Source: Actinomycetota bacterium (lineage in GTDB: Bacteria; Actinomycetota; Actinomycetes; S36-B12; UBA5976). From it: 5,764 nt of DNA. The stretch is taken from NCBI GenBank assembly GCA_947491175.1, contig CANLIF010000080.1, forward strand, positions 1-5,764, in the 5' to 3' direction. The translations under genes and the position numbers were made by a program. A model generated the notes under the pieces. It did no database searches, had not been told where the DNA came from, and saw only the letters and a program-made list of their open reading frames with translations. Of the stretch, positions 5,607 to 5,764 are shown piece by piece; within the stretch, counting starts at the first letter, position 1; every line of letters starts with the position of its first letter.

Positions 5607-5764
5607 ATGACTCACTCAGGTATTGACAGCCCATTTTCATGGGACAGTCCATTTCATTATTCACAAGCAACTATTCACAACGGAGTTGTCTACGTTTCAG
5701 GACAGGCTGCACTAGGAGCCGACGGTTCGATAGTAGGTGAGAACGATTTCGACGCTCAAGCTCA
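5607..5764 (+). CDS. RidA/YjgF/YER057c/UK114 family protein, 3' end outside the window
   Basis: Only the first 52 codons are inside the window. They show the N-terminal half of the Rid fold: HYSQATIHNG (17-26), the core strand VYVSGQAAL (28-36), DGSIVG (39-44) and the start of the DFDAQA segment (47-52). RidA proteins hydrolyse reactive enamine/imine intermediates formed by PLP enzymes, sparing those enzymes from damage, but many Rid subfamilies have other or unknown roles. The diagnostic arginine of the active RidA subgroup lies near the C-terminus and is not visible, so no symbol is given. The N-terminus (MTHSGIDSPFSWDSPF) is somewhat longer than in E. coli RidA. The gene lies 70 bp after htpX on the same strand and has its own strong ribosome site. 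Confidence 0.88.
   Translation, partial: MTHSGIDSPFSWDSPFHYSQATIHNGVVYVSGQAALGADGSIVGENDFDAQA

Noticed and set aside
1..5764. A novel defence or mobile system in the window
   Set aside because: The nuclease is the only defence-like protein, and it is an exported lipoprotein. There are no integrases, transposases, toxin-antitoxin pairs, direct-repeat arrays or abrupt composition changes visible.

Overview
The window is an ordinary, densely packed stretch of bacterial chromosome. It holds nine protein-coding genes and no tRNA, rRNA, CRISPR array, insertion sequence or prophage part that I can see. The likely source is a member of the Actinobacteria with unusually balanced base composition, such as a freshwater planktonic lineage. 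This is inference from three things: the uracil-DNA glycosylase carries the GQDPYPTP variant I associate with mycobacterial and other actinobacterial Ung; the secreted nuclease is the NGCDTRNDIL/IDH type common in Actinobacteria; and the Nudix protein has the WGIPGGARDSHE signature typical of actinobacterial MutT-like proteins. By eye the DNA is clearly not the high-GC type of Streptomyces or Mycobacterium.

Layout from left to right. (1) Positions 1-387, plus strand: a Nudix hydrolase cut by the left edge. (2) Positions 384-1070, minus strand: trmB, a tRNA m7G46 methyltransferase, convergent with the Nudix gene so that both stop codons lie in the same TTAA. (3) Positions 1100-3436, plus strand: a tight three-gene unit diverging from trmB. 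It comprises a DapA/N-acetylneuraminate lyase-family aldolase, ung 4 nt downstream, and a lipoprotein HNH nuclease (DUF1524/GmrSD C-terminal type) whose GTG start overlaps the ung stop. (4) Positions 3470-3934, plus: a DinB-like putative metal-dependent protein. (5) Positions 4013-5536, plus: lemA followed by an htpX-type M48 membrane protease with a TTG start. (6) Positions 5607-5764, plus: the start of a RidA/YjgF-family gene cut by the right edge.

The genes are mainly housekeeping: nucleotide or metabolite sanitation (Nudix, RidA), tRNA modification (TrmB), uracil base-excision repair (Ung), membrane protein quality control (LemA/HtpX), amino-acid or keto-acid metabolism (the aldolase) and an exported nuclease that may degrade extracellular nucleic acids. 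No intergenic stretch reaches 300 bases; the longest are about 70-80 bases, before lemA and before the RidA-family gene. I found no convincing undescribed system. The points most worth a second look are the uncertain substrate of the aldolase, the coupling of a DNA-repair gene to a secreted nuclease, substitutions in the TrmB C-terminal motif, and -10-like hexamers placed so that some transcripts could be leaderless.
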